Assembly (NCBI GenBank): GCA_029259915.1
Contig: JAJDED010000039.1
Location: 1 to 64,000 of the forward strand
DNA from: Planctomycetota bacterium
GTDB lineage: Bacteria > Planctomycetota > Planctomycetia > Pirellulales > Lacipirellulaceae
DNA length: 64,000 nt
Direction of reading: 5' to 3'
The notes under the pieces are model-generated. The model had not been told where the DNA came from and made no database searches. It saw only the letters and a list, made by a program, of their open reading frames with translations. Below, one piece after another: positions 62,444 to 64,000 of the stretch (within the stretch, counting starts at the first letter, position 1; every line of letters begins with the position of its first letter). A program made the position numbers and the translations under genes.

Positions 62444-63154
62444 CTAGCGCGCTCCGCTGCCGCCACCTTGTTGTTTCTCGGCAGAACCACTGCCAGCCGG
62501 TTGTGCCGCGGGGGCACTCGCCGTGCCGCTACCCTCTTTTGGTGCAGAACTACTCCCTGCCGGGGCGCTCTGCCGCAAGCCTTCGAAGCTGACGGTGATT
62601 GCCACCTCATCGCCAATCATGGGAATCATGTTGGTCATGCCAAACTCACTGCGCTTCAAATTGGTTTGGCAGAGAAAACCTGTTCGGTAGTTGCCGGCGG
62701 GACCGTTGCCTTCATCTAGTTTCTGCACAGGCAATGTCACCGGACGTGTGACACCATGGATCGTCAGGTTCCCTGTTACCTGGTAAATGGTTTTATTATC
62801 CGTTTGCTGGGGGGTGACCCTCGTGCTTTGGAAGCTAATCACCGGAAACTGCTTCACGTTGAAAAAATCGGGCCCTTTCAAATGCTCGTCTCGCTTTTGA
62901 TCGTTCGAATCAATGCTCGCCGCGTCGATAGTCAGTTGAAACTGAGACGCGGCCGGATTGGCGCGATCGAGCACGTAGGCACCGCTGAGTTTATTGAATC
63001 GTCCATACGTATAGCTGTAGCCCATGTGGCTCACTCCAAAGACCACTGACGTGTGGGATCCATCGACCATGTAGTGCTCCGCACCTTGGACTTGGCCTCC
63101 TGCGACAAGACTGCAAACGGTTAGGGCAAACGCGAATTTCTTGGCGAGTTTCAC
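62444..63154 (-). CDS. YceI-family exported lipid-binding protein
   Basis: 236 residues: signal peptide (FALTVCSLVAGGQVQGA), then the YceI core YMVDGSHTSVVFGVSHMGYSYTYGRFNKLSGAYVLD, ASQFQLTIDAASIDSNDQKRDEHLKGPDFFNVKQFPVISFQS, VTGNLTIHGVTRPVTLPV and SEFGMTNMIPMIGDEVAITVSFEG. YceI proteins are beta-barrels holding an isoprenoid chain. A low-complexity Ser/Ala/Gly tail (SAPKEGSGTASAPAAQPAG) is added. Likely periplasmic. Confidence 0.9.
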   Translation of the reverse strand: MKLAKKFAFALTVCSLVAGGQVQGAEHYMVDGSHTSVVFGVSHMGYSYTYGRFNKLSGAYVLDRANPAASQFQLTIDAASIDSNDQKRDEHLKGPDFFNVKQFPVISFQSTRVTPQQTDNKTIYQVTGNLTIHGVTRPVTLPVQKLDEGNGPAGNYRTGFLCQTNLKRSEFGMTNMIPMIGDEVAITVSFEGLRQSAPAGSSSAPKEGSGTASAPAAQPAGSGSAEKQQGGGSGAR

Positions 63155-63484
63155 TTGGTTGGCTCCTTAACGGTGGAATTTCATGAACGGCCCAATCAGC
63201 CTCAAAGCCAGACATTGTACGCCTCGGGCCAAGCTGATTTCCGTGAAATCTCGTACCATCCTGCTTATTTTCTGACGTTCTGGCAACTGCCACCCAATCG
63301 CGAGTGCCGGCCGGAAACCAAGAATTAAAGTCCCAGAACAACATCGGGCGGGTGACAGTGGGCTCAAGGATTGTCTATCATGGCAAACTGCGTAAGCTGC
63401 TGGTAGATGCCCTCCGGGGTGTCGCCCGATTCGCCGATTCGGAATTCGCAGACCAGGAAAAATTCTTCAAGGAGCCACCGAGCC
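63155..63484. other. Intergenic region between divergent genes
   Basis: 330 bases carrying divergent promoters of the YceI gene and floA. An AAGGAG ribosome binding site lies about ten bases before the floA ATG. Nothing else seen. Confidence 0.45.
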
Positions 63485-64000
63485 ATGATTTCTCACGGGC
63501 TGTCGCTGATTGGCACTTTGGCATTGCCAGCTGTAATCCTCGCAGAGTTGGACTTCAAAGGAATCCTACTGCTTGCGCTTGGAGCGTTCCTGGTTTTGCT
63601 GGGAATCCTGTTTTTTGTTTTCTTTGCCAAGTATTTCACACTGTGGCTGCAAGCTTATATGTCCAATGCCCGGGTGGGTCCGTTGAGCCTCATCTGGATG
63701 GGACTCCGCCAGGTGAAGCCCGGTATTATCGTCGAAGGAAAAATCATGGCGATGCAGGCCGGCGTGGGAACCGATCCCGACACGGGCATTACCACCCAAC
63801 GACTCGAAGCGCATTACCTCGCAGGCGGTGACGTCCCTCGCGTGATCAATGCCATCATCGCCGCACAGCGGGCCGACATCGATTTGGATTTCGACCGTGC
63901 CGCGGCAATCGACCTCGCGGGTCGCGATGTGTTCGACGCGGTGCGCACGAGCGTTTATCCCAAAGTGATCGATTGCCCCGATCCCGATAAATCTTCGAAG
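63485..64000 (+). CDS. floA: Flotillin-like protein FloA, C-terminus beyond window
   Basis: An open frame from ATG 63485 runs off the window (172 codons here), so the track does not list it. It begins MISHGLSLIGTLALPAVILA with N-terminal membrane segments (GILLLALGAFLVLLGILFFVFFA) followed by LQAYMSNARVGPLSLIWMGLRQVKPGIIVEG and the FloA hallmark LEAHYLAGGDVPRVINAIIAAQRADIDLDFDRAAAIDLAGRDVFDAV. FloA organises membrane microdomains and often partners with NfeD, which is not seen upstream. The missing C-terminal half should be a coiled-coil region. Confidence 0.88.
   Translation, partial: MISHGLSLIGTLALPAVILAELDFKGILLLALGAFLVLLGILFFVFFAKYFTLWLQAYMSNARVGPLSLIWMGLRQVKPGIIVEGKIMAMQAGVGTDPDTGITTQRLEAHYLAGGDVPRVINAIIAAQRADIDLDFDRAAAIDLAGRDVFDAVRTSVYPKVIDCPDPDKSSK

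Noticed and set aside
1-64000. CRISPR array, rRNA or tRNA genes
   Set aside because: No regularly spaced direct repeats with unique spacers, and no cloverleaf or rRNA-like sequence was recognised by eye; a tRNAscan or Infernal run would be decisive.

Overview
This window reads as chromosomal DNA of a planctomycete, most likely order Pirellulales. The indicators are gene families typical of that group: a DUF1549/DUF1553 plus DUF1501 pair, a DUF1080 protein, a TIGR03009-type protein, PQQ-like propeller proteins, dockerin-plus-PEP-CTERM secreted proteins, a FecR-like anti-sigma fragment, Lys/Ala-rich histone-H1-like proteins and OleB/OleC/OleD homologues. No rRNA, tRNA, CRISPR array or prophage was seen. 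The G+C content is moderate, with visibly AT-richer patches at about 15.3-20.6 kb and 36.2-37.2 kb.

Layout. 0-10 kb: a truncated Cys-rich secreted protein, two PQQ-like propeller proteins followed by an overlapping degenerate receiver protein, an H1-like basic protein, a small secreted protein, and a PhoX-like PEP-CTERM protein. 9-15 kb: larC, a coiled-coil membrane protein, a DUF255/thioredoxin-fold protein, an anti-sigma-like protein, smpB (apparent ACG start) and a HAD phosphatase. 15-21 kb: two related PEP-CTERM genes in inverted orientation with a conserved upstream block, another PEP-CTERM gene, and a PEP-CTERM gene remnant. 21-31 kb: SRPBCC/ArsR pair, DinB protein, PEP-CTERM metalloprotease, gluQRS, fatty acid desaturase, a ketosynthase-like protein lacking its catalytic Cys, an OleB-like hydrolase overlapping a CitG-like gene, and a PTPS/QueD homologue. 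31-36 kb: cheX, fliG, mutS. 36-43 kb: a VapC-like toxin pair, a redoxin-like lipoprotein, aspS, oleD and oleC. 43-51 kb: FmdB zinc ribbon, coiled-coil membrane pair, TIGR03009 protein, glycosyltransferase, DUF1501 and DUF1549/1553 proteins. 51-64 kb: YeaQ-like protein, ilvC, ilvN, FliN-like protein, nadA, DUF1080 protein, prfB with a programmed +1 frameshift, mnmA, a REP-associated transposase (RAYT) between two REP pairs, a membrane protein, a YceI protein and the 5' part of floA.

How genes work together. ilvN-ilvC supply branched-chain amino acid synthesis; smpB, prfB, aspS, gluQRS and mnmA serve translation; fliG, cheX and the FliN-like gene point to a flagellar motor encoded in scattered pieces. 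OleB, OleC and OleD homologues lie in two places about 10 kb apart and no OleA is visible. The PEP-CTERM proteins imply an exosortase encoded elsewhere.

The least explained feature is a dense set of intergenic inverted repeats. Their arms are built from a small vocabulary of degenerate motifs repeating about every 9-11 bp, one pair is nested inside another, and similar sequence supplies the 3' ends and stop codons of several genes and two in-frame inserts in mutS. Separately, GC-rich REP families occur, one of which flanks the RAYT gene. All identifications are by reading the sequence; no database search was run.
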